NCBI GenBank assembly: GCA_030431255.1 | Contig: JAUIJL010000018.1 | Coordinates: 124,001-188,000 of the forward strand | Source: Thermoanaerobaculia bacterium | Lineage (GTDB): Bacteria > Acidobacteriota > Thermoanaerobaculia > Multivoradales > J023 | Direction of reading: 5' to 3' | Length of the DNA stretch: 64,000 nucleotides | Shown here: piece after piece, positions 9,899 through 18,894 of the stretch | How the letters are laid out: each line of letters starts with the position of its first letter | How positions within the stretch are numbered: the stretch's first letter is position 1 | The notes under the pieces: model-generated | Database searches by the model: none | What the model saw: only the letters and a program-made list of their open reading frames with translations | Told to the model about the DNA's origin: nothing | Program-made: the position numbers and the translations under genes

Positions 9899-10203
9899 CG
9901 ACGGTTCGATCTGTACACAGCAGATAACTCCAAGCCCTCAGCTCGGCCTTCAATCTATCCACTCTTGGCTAGAACCGCCGCGATGTATATAATATAGCGT
10001 CAAGAGTTGGTGAAAGCCACTCTATCATGAGCATTCAAGCCGGTTTCGAGATAATCTAGGCTTCCGACGAAGGCCTGACATGGAGCTATGTCATTCTTGC
10101 TCCGCTTTTTCACTCGGTTGAGTCATAAGCTTAGTCTAAAAACCGTTTGGCTCGTTGTGCAGGTCCAAGTGGCTCGGAGTAGCCATGGAGGGAAGCTCTC
10201 GTC
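9899..10203. promoter_or_regulatory. Divergent intergenic region between pseudokinase and double-kinase genes
   Basis: About 305 bp separate the two divergent genes, so both promoters probably lie here. AT-rich stretches occur around 9984-9998 (TGTATATAATATAGC) and 10110-10145. GGAGGGA at about 10186 is a good ribosome-binding site for ATG 10204, though rather distant (about 11 bases). I see no confident operator or riboswitch. Confidence 0.45.
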
Positions 10204-13200
10204 ATGAAGTGCTCACATTGCGGCGAGCTGGTTTCAGAAGGAACGACAACCTGCCCAAGCTGCGGCTCGACCCCTTTCGTTGATGACGACTACGCCACAA
10301 AAGCTCCGAGCACCAACCTCGTTGACGCCTCAGATACTCCGCCTGACGACTCGGGCGAAGAGCCGTCTCGTCGAGAATCGCCAGACTCAGAAAGCGATTT
10401 CCAGGATCTCTCTGAAGGGCCCCTAGACGTCCGCGCCCTCCGCCCAGGCACCAGGATCGATCGGCACGAGATCGTCAGAAAGCTGGGGGAAGGCGGGATG
10501 GGAGCCGTCTACGAAGCTTTCGACACGCTCACCAAGAGAGAAGTAGCACTAAAATTCTTGTCGGATCCCATCTCCAGACGCGCTCGATACGAGATCGCCA
10601 AAGAGCTGCTGATGGCGGACATCGTCCATCCGAATGTCTGCAAAACCCACGACCTATTTGAGACGAAGAGCGGGCTGCGCTACATGTCCATGGAGCTGAT
10701 CCAAGGCGAGACTCTTGCCTTACAGCTGTATCGGCTCGGCCGCCAAAGCCGTGACACGGCCTTGAAACACTGTCGTCAGCTTTGCCTCGGACTACAAGCG
10801 ATTCACGACAAAGGCATCGTGCACTGCGACTTGAAGCCTTCGAATTTAATGATCGACGAAGACGGCAATCTACGGATCACCGATTTCGGAGTCGCGGTGG
10901 TGGTCGGCAGCCCGCTAGAGGTCGAAGCCTCAGCCTACTCAGCTCCAGAACACGAGCACGGCCTAGCCTCCCACTATCTCGACATCTACTCAGTAGGACT
11001 CATTCTTCACCAGATCCTCTCGGGGGCCACCCACCCACCCAAGCATCCTGAAGCAGGTATTCTCAGCGACCCACATCTCGAATCCGTTATCTTGCAATGC
11101 CTGAAAAAGGACCCGCGGGACCGCCCGAGCTCCGCCGAAGCGCTGGAGAAAGCTCTTTTCAGTGGACCGGCATTGGAGGCGGCCACCAAAGTTGTGGTCA
11201 TCGCGGATCTCAGCCGCTACACGGAAGCAGCGGTCCTTCTGGATGAGATAGTGAAATCAACCGTCGAGCTGGACAAGCAAATCGCAACGTTGATCGATGA
11301 AGCACTTCTTGCGAGTGGATGCGATCCAGACACTCTCGATCGCAAAGGAGCCGGAGACGGCCAAGTCATTCTCTTTGACGATGCTCTCCAGGCTCACCAT
11401 TTTGCAGTTGCCTTGCACCAAAAAAGCAAGGATCTCAACAAGGGTGCAGATGGTACTCCGAAATCCTCAAGATATTTCCGCATCGGCATGGCCATTGGCA
11501 AGATCATCCCAAGCCAACTGAAAAAGTCAAGCTTCACCATCCAGTCGGGTCTCGCCTACATCGAAGCTGCTCGCCTTGAGAGTGCCTGCATCACCGGCGA
11601 CATTCTCGTCTCCCAGTCCACTTGGGAAAAGTTGCCCAAAAAGATCCAGGATTTGTACGGCGGCCCTGAGCTCATATTCGACAAAAATAGCAAGGATACC
11701 GAGCTCTCCGAAAGGAGAACCTGGCCGGCTCGTCGCTTTGAACGCGTCATCACACCCGCGCCTTGGGACCGGAAGGACGTGGTGGTTTCTCTTAAGCCTC
11801 ACTTCCCGGACGAGACCGCCTCGAGCCTAGAGGATCCCCAAGCATCGATCCGAGATCTGACCAAGAGCCTCCTGCCGAAATACTTAGGAGAGCTCTTTCA
11901 TGTTCATGGCTCGGATGTTTTTCGCTTTCGTAATACTTTATATGCAGGTCGTTTTGCTCTGGCCTGCCAAGACAAAGCCTCTCGTCTCGCTCCAGAGCCC
12001 CTGGCGATCCTTGCTGCAATCCATCAAATCAAATGGCCTGCGGAATCTGAGCCCCTAGCCGTTGAGGAGGCTGCAAAATGCGCCTTGCAGCTTTTGACTC
12101 TAGCTACGGGCAACAGAATCCTTCTCACAGACCAGGCCTTTGAAGCCGGCCGAAAACATCCCGCCGAGCAGAAAGACCTTGGATGGCAGATACACGGAGC
12201 TACCCTCCTGGACGGCTTCGAACAGCCGGTGGAAATTGGCGAACTCGCTTACCTGAAACGTTTGCCGGCACCAGCCCTGGATCTTGGGCCAAGCCCGAGA
12301 TGGATTCCTTCCAAGGGACGCCCCGTTCCTAATTCCCAGAATTGGACGCTCGAGAAAGAATTGGGACAAGGCGGATTCGGCAGAGTTTGGCTAGCCTCCC
12401 GACCCAAAAACGGGAGTGGAGAAGAAGAGCTCAGTGTCTTCAAGTTTCCAACAGATCCCAAACGCTTAGAATCGCTCAAACGCGAAGAGGAAATACTGAA
12501 GGCCGTTGAAAAGCACCTCTCGGACCGCCAGGACATCGCCCAACTCATCTCAAGAGACCTCGAAGGAGACCCCTGCTATCTCCAATCGAATTATGTACCG
12601 GCCGGCAGCCTCAAAGATTTCGCCGATGAACAGGGGCTCTTAGGGCTACCATTGGATCTCCGTGTCAAAATCGGCCTACAAATCGTTACGGCGTTACAAG
12701 CAGCCCATTCTTTCGGCATCATTCATGGAGACCTTAAGCCTTCAAATATTCTGATGCTGAATGCCGAGCATCATGATCTTCGAATCCAACTGAATGATTT
12801 TGGATTGGGCAAAATCAACCAACAATCGGTGATTCAGTTAAGTAGCTCTGCCCTCACTTCTGGAACAGGGTCCTCTTCCACCGCGACTTGGCTCTACGCA
12901 GCGCCGGAGATCATCGAAGGCCACGCAGCGCCAGAAGCCAACGAAAGCTCGCCCAAAGGGGCAAACCAGAAATCGGACATCTATTCCCTGGGAGTGCTTC
13001 TATTCCAACTAGTCGTTGGCAGCTTCCGGAGAGCTCCGAGCCCTGGCTGGAAAAACGAAATACCGAGCGAATCCCTTCGTGAAACCCTAGGCCGGGTCCT
13101 TGATCGCTCACCCGACAGACGCCCTACCCTTGATCAGGTTGAAGAAAAGCTCGAGAGCTATGAAGCAGAAGACGCAAAGAGGGAGGAAGAGCAGGCAAGA

Positions 13201-15552
13201 AAGGAAGCCCGCCTAGCTGAGCGCCGTAAGAGATGCAGCTACGTATTCGTATTAATCTTGTCAGTACTGGCCGGGATAGCCTGGTTCCAAGAACGGCGTG
13301 CTCAAGAGGCAGAGCGCAAAGCCAAACAAGCCGAAGCAGAAACCCAAAGCACTCTCGATTTTCTGGTGAGATCTTTTCAGGTCGCAGACCCATCGGCAGG
13401 CTATGACCAAGATCACAACTATTATCTGGGAGAAGAATTAACCGTCTTCGATTCCCTTGAAACGGCGGTCAAGCGCCTTCCGCGGGAAATCCCCCAGCCC
13501 CGAATTCAGGCTGTCATCCTGGATACCATCGGCAATATCTATGTCCATCTCGGGCTCTTTTCCAAGGCAGAGCCCCTCATTGAAGAAGGCCTCGCACTCA
13601 GGAGAGCACTACCTCCAAGAACTGCGACCAAAGAGGCAGATATTGCCGGCAGCCTTATCAGCAAAGGGCTGCTGCTTAGATCCCAGAGCCGATATGAAGC
13701 TGCGGAAGAGTACCTTACAGAAGCTTTGATCAAGCGCCGCGAAGCCTTTCCCGACAATGCACTGGAGATTGCGGAAAGCCTTAAGCATCTTGCCACGGTT
13801 CTGGATGAGAGGGGTGACTACCGTGAAGCAGCCAAGCTCGCTCGCGAATCGCTGCGACTCTATGAAGATGTCCCCGCAGATGAAAGACCACCGGAATACA
13901 CAAGGGATCTTGTCGACAGCTTGGGGGAGCTCGCGTCTATTCTTCAGAACAACAGTGAGGCCGAAGAGGCTGAAGAACTATTTCGCAAGGCACTGAAGCT
14001 GAGCACTGACGTGCTTGGGGACCATCCTTCCACGGCCGGCTTGATGGCCAACTTGGCCCTTCTGCTTCTCAATTATTCCGACGACCTGACAGAAGCGGAA
14101 GATCTCCTGAAAAGCGCCCAAGACATGGATTTGCGGCTCTACCAAAACCCTATCCACCCCAACGTGATCACAGATTTCAACAATCTCGGCTTGCTCGCGA
14201 TTTATACCGGTCGGCTCGACGAGGCCAAAAGACTCTTGAGCGACGCCCTAAGGCGTTTCGAGCAACTCGAAGATGAAAATCCAGGCACCACTTTCCTCGG
14301 CAAGGCAACCACACTAAACAATCTGGGCGTTCTTTACCAATACCTGGGCGATCTGGATTCGGCCATTCTACGGCACCAAGACGCGCTCGCCCTTCAAGTC
14401 AAGCATCTCCGCGTTCCTGAACACAGCGAAGGCCCTCCTGTGCACCGCAAAATAGCAATTACAAAAACTTTCCTTGCGGGCGCCTACTGGTCGAGCGGCC
14501 GGCTGGAGATAGCTCATCAGATGTTCGAAGAAGCTACGAAGATTCAGGAGCAGGCTTTAGTCTCGAACAGCATCGACCGCGCCAACACACTCGCTCTTCA
14601 CAGTCGCCTGCTCCAAGACCTAGGGAAACACTCGGATGCTACCGACAAATCCTGCCAGGCGCTCGGTATTCTCAAGGGGATCTCGGCAACGGAAGCCGAG
14701 GTCGCAAGGATCCAGAACAATCTCGCCTTAATCTTCATCTTGGAAGGCGAGCTCTGGAAGGCTGAAAGCGTCTACCGAGAAGCTCTCGAAATCATGAGGC
14801 AAACACGGGGCGCAGAGGCTCCTCTCGTTTCCCAAATGACTGGCAGTCTCGGCTATACCTTGATCGAAAAAGGGCTCTTCTTTCTCGACAGAGGAAGCTC
14901 CTCAGCAGCTGAGATCTCATTTGCCGCAGCGAGCCGTGAGCTCAACAAGGCACTTGAGCTCTACCGAAAGCAACTCGGTGAAGGAAGCCGTGATGAAGCA
15001 CGCATTCTCCGAAACTTAGGATTCCTCGCCGAGTCCCGGGGCGACTTCGCCCTCGCCGAGAGGCAGTATCGTCGATCGCTGGAGATAGAGAAGGAAGGAG
15101 ACACAAACGTTCTGAATGTCGCCAAAACTCAACGCTATTTGGCCCATCTGGAGCTTTCTCGCGGCAATCCAGAGGCAGCTGAGAGCCTTGCCTCCGACGC
15201 CCTAAAGAACTTCGCACTCGCGGAAATTTCGAAAGATCATTGGAGAATCGCTTTTACGAGAAACATTCTGGGTGCGTCCCTGGTTGCTCAGGATGACGAC
15301 CGTCTTCGGCAGGCTGAAACGTTGTTGTTAGACAGCTTCAGAATTCTCTCAGAACAGAAAGCCATCACTTCTTTTTATTACCGCGACGCGCTCAAAAACA
15401 TGATCAACCTGTACAGAAAGATCAATAACCGAGCAAAGGAGCTCGAGTACAACTCATTGCTGGGCAACGCTCTGGCAATCGAACTACCAGACTTGGACGG
15501 CCCTCTCCCTAACCCCTGCCCTATGTCAACCTCCAAGCGGGGGAGCGCTTAA
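10204..15552 (+). CDS. Double Ser/Thr protein kinase with cyclase-like domains, TM segment and TPRs
   Basis: A 1782-residue protein. It opens with a zinc ribbon (two CxxC pairs, residues 3-20). Kinase domain 1 spans about 85-320: glycine loop GEGGMG, VALK Lys117, HCDLKPSN with Asp209, DFG 227-229. A class III cyclase-homology domain starts near 328 (VVVIADLSRYT) and a second degenerate one lies near 560-690. Kinase domain 2 spans about 715-980: GQGGFG, HGDLKPSN around 841, DFG, and an APE. A charged coiled region leads to one membrane span near 1010-1028. The remaining ~700 residues are tandem TPRs (repeated LG..Y...G....A). The first kinase has HCD and the second HGD, where R is usual, but the catalytic Asp is kept, so both may be active. 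First gene of an operon with two small membrane proteins. Hanks-type kinases with TPRs are common in Acidobacteriota and Myxococcota; the substrate is unknown. Confidence 0.93.
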   Translation: MKCSHCGELVSEGTTTCPSCGSTPFVDDDYATKAPSTNLVDASDTPPDDSGEEPSRRESPDSESDFQDLSEGPLDVRALRPGTRIDRHEIVRKLGEGGMGAVYEAFDTLTKREVALKFLSDPISRRARYEIAKELLMADIVHPNVCKTHDLFETKSGLRYMSMELIQGETLALQLYRLGRQSRDTALKHCRQLCLGLQAIHDKGIVHCDLKPSNLMIDEDGNLRITDFGVAVVVGSPLEVEASAYSAPEHEHGLASHYLDIYSVGLILHQILSGATHPPKHPEAGILSDPHLESVILQCLKKDPRDRPSSAEALEKALFSGPALEAATKVVVIADLSRYTEAAVLLDEIVKSTVELDKQIATLIDEALLASGCDPDTLDRKGAGDGQVILFDDALQAHHFAVALHQKSKDLNKGADGTPKSSRYFRIGMAIGKIIPSQLKKSSFTIQSGLAYIEAARLESACITGDILVSQSTWEKLPKKIQDLYGGPELIFDKNSKDTELSERRTWPARRFERVITPAPWDRKDVVVSLKPHFPDETASSLEDPQASIRDLTKSLLPKYLGELFHVHGSDVFRFRNTLYAGRFALACQDKASRLAPEPLAILAAIHQIKWPAESEPLAVEEAAKCALQLLTLATGNRILLTDQAFEAGRKHPAEQKDLGWQIHGATLLDGFEQPVEIGELAYLKRLPAPALDLGPSPRWIPSKGRPVPNSQNWTLEKELGQGGFGRVWLASRPKNGSGEEELSVFKFPTDPKRLESLKREEEILKAVEKHLSDRQDIAQLISRDLEGDPCYLQSNYVPAGSLKDFADEQGLLGLPLDLRVKIGLQIVTALQAAHSFGIIHGDLKPSNILMLNAEHHDLRIQLNDFGLGKINQQSVIQLSSSALTSGTGSSSTATWLYAAPEIIEGHAAPEANESSPKGANQKSDIYSLGVLLFQLVVGSFRRAPSPGWKNEIPSESLRETLGRVLDRSPDRRPTLDQVEEKLESYEAEDAKREEEQARKEARLAERRKRCSYVFVLILSVLAGIAWFQERRAQEAERKAKQAEAETQSTLDFLVRSFQVADPSAGYDQDHNYYLGEELTVFDSLETAVKRLPREIPQPRIQAVILDTIGNIYVHLGLFSKAEPLIEEGLALRRALPPRTATKEADIAGSLISKGLLLRSQSRYEAAEEYLTEALIKRREAFPDNALEIAESLKHLATVLDERGDYREAAKLARESLRLYEDVPADERPPEYTRDLVDSLGELASILQNNSEAEEAEELFRKALKLSTDVLGDHPSTAGLMANLALLLLNYSDDLTEAEDLLKSAQDMDLRLYQNPIHPNVITDFNNLGLLAIYTGRLDEAKRLLSDALRRFEQLEDENPGTTFLGKATTLNNLGVLYQYLGDLDSAILRHQDALALQVKHLRVPEHSEGPPVHRKIAITKTFLAGAYWSSGRLEIAHQMFEEATKIQEQALVSNSIDRANTLALHSRLLQDLGKHSDATDKSCQALGILKGISATEAEVARIQNNLALIFILEGELWKAESVYREALEIMRQTRGAEAPLVSQMTGSLGYTLIEKGLFFLDRGSSSAAEISFAAASRELNKALELYRKQLGEGSRDEARILRNLGFLAESRGDFALAERQYRRSLEIEKEGDTNVLNVAKTQRYLAHLELSRGNPEAAESLASDALKNFALAEISKDHWRIAFTRNILGASLVAQDDDRLRQAETLLLDSFRILSEQKAITSFYYRDALKNMINLYRKINNRAKELEYNSLLGNALAIELPDLDGPLPNPCPMSTSKRGSA

Positions 15553-15598
15553 CAGGCCACCCACCAAAGCTCTGATTACCTAATTTGGGAGACTGGCC

Positions 15599-15937
15599 AT
15601 GAATTGGCTCAAAAAGTTTAATGTCCAGCAAATCTGGTTAGTCGAGGCTTGGGAGAAAGCACGTCCTTACCTCATAGAGATGAGCGCCGATCTCATGATC
15701 GGTTCAAGCATGTGGTGTTCATTGTATTTATTCAAAATGATGACCAGCGCACTTACCCTGGGAGGGGAAGCAAGCGAATTAATTCTAATAATCCACTCAT
15801 GGGGTGTAATAATCGCCTTCGGGCTTTTTGCCGGTCTTCTCATCGTCGGTTTGGTTGAGATTCGCATCGGGGAGCTTACTGAAGCCTCAAAACAGCACTA
15901 CCCAAGAGGACATGAAGATGATCCCCCTAAGACGTAA
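15599..15937 (+). CDS. Small two-span membrane protein
   Basis: 112 residues with GGGAG about 7 bases before the ATG. Two hydrophobic stretches are visible, around residues 30-50 and 62-88 (WGVIIAFGLFAGLLIVGLVE), with a charged C-terminus. It starts 46 bp after the kinase gene and its end overlaps the next gene by 26 bp, so it is probably co-transcribed. No family recognised; a membrane partner of the kinase is a guess from position. Confidence 0.7.
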   Translation: MNWLKKFNVQQIWLVEAWEKARPYLIEMSADLMIGSSMWCSLYLFKMMTSALTLGGEASELILIIHSWGVIIAFGLFAGLLIVGLVEIRIGELTEASKQHYPRGHEDDPPKT

Positions 15938-16319
15938 CTCACTTGCTTCGAAATGGATCAAAGCCCTCTTCTTGGGCTGGGCGATCGTGATCGCTGGTGT
16001 GCCCGTCTTGAGAATTGGTCTGTGGGTCGACTCGATTCCTGAAGTAATCCTAGTCGCCTCCATTGTATCGGGTATGATCTCTGGTATATGGGGGAGGTTG
16101 AGCGTTCAGCAAACGCAATCTTTGCTACAGGACGAGCCCAAAGAACAATCGCGACAATGGAGCTACCTTTCCAATAGCTCACCATTGCTGGGAGCAGCTG
16201 CAACTATCCCATTGATCCTCTCCTTGGTCTTTGTGCTCACCAGCAAATCACAGATCGAGCTCCCTCCACCGCAGAGGCTCCCAGAGCTTTATCCTCCCCC
16301 TGTTTCAGGAATTGACTGA
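15912..16319 (+). CDS. Small membrane protein
   Basis: 135 residues. ATG 15912 follows AAGAGGA; a second ATG lies at 15918. There are hydrophobic segments at about 18-38, 45-62 and 93-112, and a proline-rich C-terminus (LPPPQRLPELYPPP). It overlaps the end of the previous membrane-protein gene. It ends about 70 bp before the convergent protease gene. Function unknown. Confidence 0.65.
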   Translation: MKMIPLRRNSLASKWIKALFLGWAIVIAGVPVLRIGLWVDSIPEVILVASIVSGMISGIWGRLSVQQTQSLLQDEPKEQSRQWSYLSNSSPLLGAAATIPLILSLVFVLTSKSQIELPPPQRLPELYPPPVSGID

Positions 16320-16389
16320 TCAATGTCTTCCCTCATTTGACCTATTGTTGTGCCAAGAGAAGGCTGGAAGCCATTTAGGATTCGAAACG

Positions 16390-18894
16390 CTACGAGCACC
16401 CGCCTATGGCTTCGGCCCAACTCGAACAAGCTTCGTTTTCAAAGCCATCCCGGAAGAGGATGTCGCTCGTCGGCTCGCATTGAGGAACACAACTCAAATC
16501 GCTTTCCATGGTTAACAGGCCGTCCAAACAATCGGCGTCTCCCGACCAACCGATGAAGGCAGAGCCGGGCTCCGGCGTTGCAGTCAATACCACCGACGTT
16601 CCATGGTCGTAGAGCTTTTGGCAATCCGGCTCACACTCGATGCCGGCAGGGTCCGAGGTGACTTGGCAAGTGCCGACTCCGCTTAGAGCCACTGCCAGCA
16701 GATGGGATTGCAGATCGAACGTTGCGACACACTCTAAATCTGCGTCCAGGGTCACGGTTCCGTCCTGGCAGTCCTCATCGCCAGTCCAACCGGCAAAAAC
16801 GGAGCCTTGGCCGGCAGAGTCTATCAGTGTCACTTGAGCTCCATAGTCGAACGAGCTCTGGCAAGTCGCGCCACAATCGATTCCAGTGGGAATTGACGTG
16901 ACCTCACCTGCGCCACTACCGATTTTTACTACCGCTAATATTCTCGGCACGAGGTTGCAGACAGCTTCACAACTGACAGGGCCATTTAAGGTTACGACTC
17001 CTTCTGAGCAATCTTCATCTCCTTTCCAACCGGCAAAAGAAGATCCTTGATCGGGAGTCACTGCCAGTGTCACCTCTGTTCCGGGGGGGAAGGTATGGGA
17101 ACAATCCACACCGCACTCGATGCCAGGCGGGCTTGAAACGATCACTCCTGACCCAGTTCCGCTTTTCGTCACTTGCAGGGTCGAATCGATCTCGAAGGTC
17201 GCCGTGCAGGAGATGAAGCTGTCCATGGTCACGACCCCGTCGGAGCAATCTGGATCTCCACTCCAGCCCACAAAGCGAGAATCCGCAGCCGATGACGGGG
17301 TCAAGGTCACCACCGTGTCTTCGGCAAATTGCTCGACGCAATCCGGCCCACAGTCGATACCTCCGGGAACCGAGGTGACGGTCCCGCTTCCAGCACCTGC
17401 TTTGACGATAATCAGAGGATGGGCCACGCTGAAATGGGCCGTGCATGAGGTATGGCTATTCATGGTGACGACCCCGTCGTCACACTCTGAATCGCCACTC
17501 CAATGGGTCCAGATAGAACCCGCCGACGGACTGGTGTTCAAGCTGACCACGGAACCATTGCCGTAGGATTCCTCACAATCAAGCCCACAATTGATGCCGG
17601 CAGGGTTCGAGCTCACGGAACCGGAGCCACTTCCCGCATGGTTGACGGTGAGATCGTAAGATACGGCACTATTGGGAAGATTCGCCCCGAGGTCTTCGAT
17701 GATCAGCTCGACCATGGAGCCCCCATTGCCCAGGGGATCTCCGTGGGCGTGGCTGTGAAGGGCCACCACTCGATGATCCGCGGACGCCAAGATCGGACCA
17801 CCGGACGCACCCGGTTGCCTGTCCGCGCAATAGAGCCACTGTGTGGTGCTGGTACCATCTCCGTGGGTGAAGACATAGGTATCGCGCAACTCGACAAAAC
17901 CACTGGTGTCTTCCGGCTCGGTCGAGCTCACGGCGATGCGTTTGCCCCAACCCAAGGGATGCTGGGGCAAATAGACTTGCTCTCCGAGCACGCCACCGTC
18001 TTCACGCATCTGTAAGTAGCCGTAGTTCGCGGTGGGATTAGACGGCAACTCGAGCAGCGTATAGTCGATGGTCGAGTTGGTCTGAATCAAATCCGCAGTA
18101 TCTGCCACAAGAGCCCCGGAGCAAGCTCCCGTAGCATCGCACGCAGTCTCGCAATCTGTCCCTTCGGCGAGAAATTCATAGTTGGTATTGACCGCATCAT
18201 TGATCGAGGCGATGCAATGATTGTTGGTCATGAGATGCCCCTCGCTACCGACAAGCCAGCCCGTGCAATGACCAGTGCCGTGGATCAGCAAACGGGCCAC
18301 GGTTCTGGATTTGTCATAGATTTCGGTGCCCTCATAGCAACGAGCCCACTCCGAGTCATCGGGGCCGCAAAACTCGTCGCCCTCGGGCTCACCGCTCCCG
18401 AGTCCAGAAGCCATTTCTTCGGGCAGAAAACCGCGGGCGTAGCGATCGATGCGATAGCCGTATAGCCCTTCCACGTTGCGACTGTGCAGCTCGATGATCA
18501 GCCGATCTCCTGGGAAGTGCATGGCCCAGAAGCCTTCCGTGAGCCCCAGTTGCCCCTTACCGGTCCCTTCGTAACGCCAGGTTCTCTGACCGTCGGGGGA
18601 GCGCAAGAGCACATAATCACCTTCCGCGAGCTCCATTCTCGAGAAGTGAGGACAAATGTAGGTGGCACCCGAATGATGAATCTCCTCTCTCGACACTAGG
18701 GTGGACCCATGGGGACGCCCCCCCCAATATGGGTGGGGGGTCTCGAGAATCAGCTCTATGGCCTCGCCGACTTGGATCACCCCACCCTGCAACGGCGCTA
18801 CCGGAAGCCCATGGGCTGAGCAGACTGCCGCTACTCCGAGTATCCAAAGTACAAACCTGGCCGAGCTACCCCACCCGCCCGCCGCCTGCTTCAA
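16390..18894 (-). CDS. Secreted trypsin-like serine protease with five B-type repeats and a C-terminal DGFE tag
   Basis: 834 residues if started at TTG 18894. This TTG overlaps the stop of the giant gene (TTGA) and is preceded by GGGGGAGGGG four bases upstream, whereas the longer frame to 18993 would overlap it by about 100 bp. A signal peptide follows (FVLWILGVAAVCSAHG). The peptidase domain shows TNNHC (His226), TIDYTLLEL (Asp277) and GASGGP (Ser364), a complete trypsin-like triad. Five ~70-residue repeats follow, with the pattern G.G.V.S.P.GI.CG.DC and then F.GWSGD; these match the divergent InlB-type B-repeats of the neighbouring giant protein. The protein ends with LFRDGFENEACSSW, related to the tag in two other proteins here. 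Predicted extracellular. Coupled expression suggests it processes, matures or shares a location with the giant protein. Confidence 0.9.
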   Translation of the reverse strand: MKQAAGGWGSSARFVLWILGVAAVCSAHGLPVAPLQGGVIQVGEAIELILETPHPYWGGRPHGSTLVSREEIHHSGATYICPHFSRMELAEGDYVLLRSPDGQRTWRYEGTGKGQLGLTEGFWAMHFPGDRLIIELHSRNVEGLYGYRIDRYARGFLPEEMASGLGSGEPEGDEFCGPDDSEWARCYEGTEIYDKSRTVARLLIHGTGHCTGWLVGSEGHLMTNNHCIASINDAVNTNYEFLAEGTDCETACDATGACSGALVADTADLIQTNSTIDYTLLELPSNPTANYGYLQMREDGGVLGEQVYLPQHPLGWGKRIAVSSTEPEDTSGFVELRDTYVFTHGDGTSTTQWLYCADRQPGASGGPILASADHRVVALHSHAHGDPLGNGGSMVELIIEDLGANLPNSAVSYDLTVNHAGSGSGSVSSNPAGINCGLDCEESYGNGSVVSLNTSPSAGSIWTHWSGDSECDDGVVTMNSHTSCTAHFSVAHPLIIVKAGAGSGTVTSVPGGIDCGPDCVEQFAEDTVVTLTPSSAADSRFVGWSGDPDCSDGVVTMDSFISCTATFEIDSTLQVTKSGTGSGVIVSSPPGIECGVDCSHTFPPGTEVTLAVTPDQGSSFAGWKGDEDCSEGVVTLNGPVSCEAVCNLVPRILAVVKIGSGAGEVTSIPTGIDCGATCQSSFDYGAQVTLIDSAGQGSVFAGWTGDEDCQDGTVTLDADLECVATFDLQSHLLAVALSGVGTCQVTSDPAGIECEPDCQKLYDHGTSVVLTATPEPGSAFIGWSGDADCLDGLLTMESDLSCVPQCEPTSDILFRDGFENEACSSWAEAIGGCS

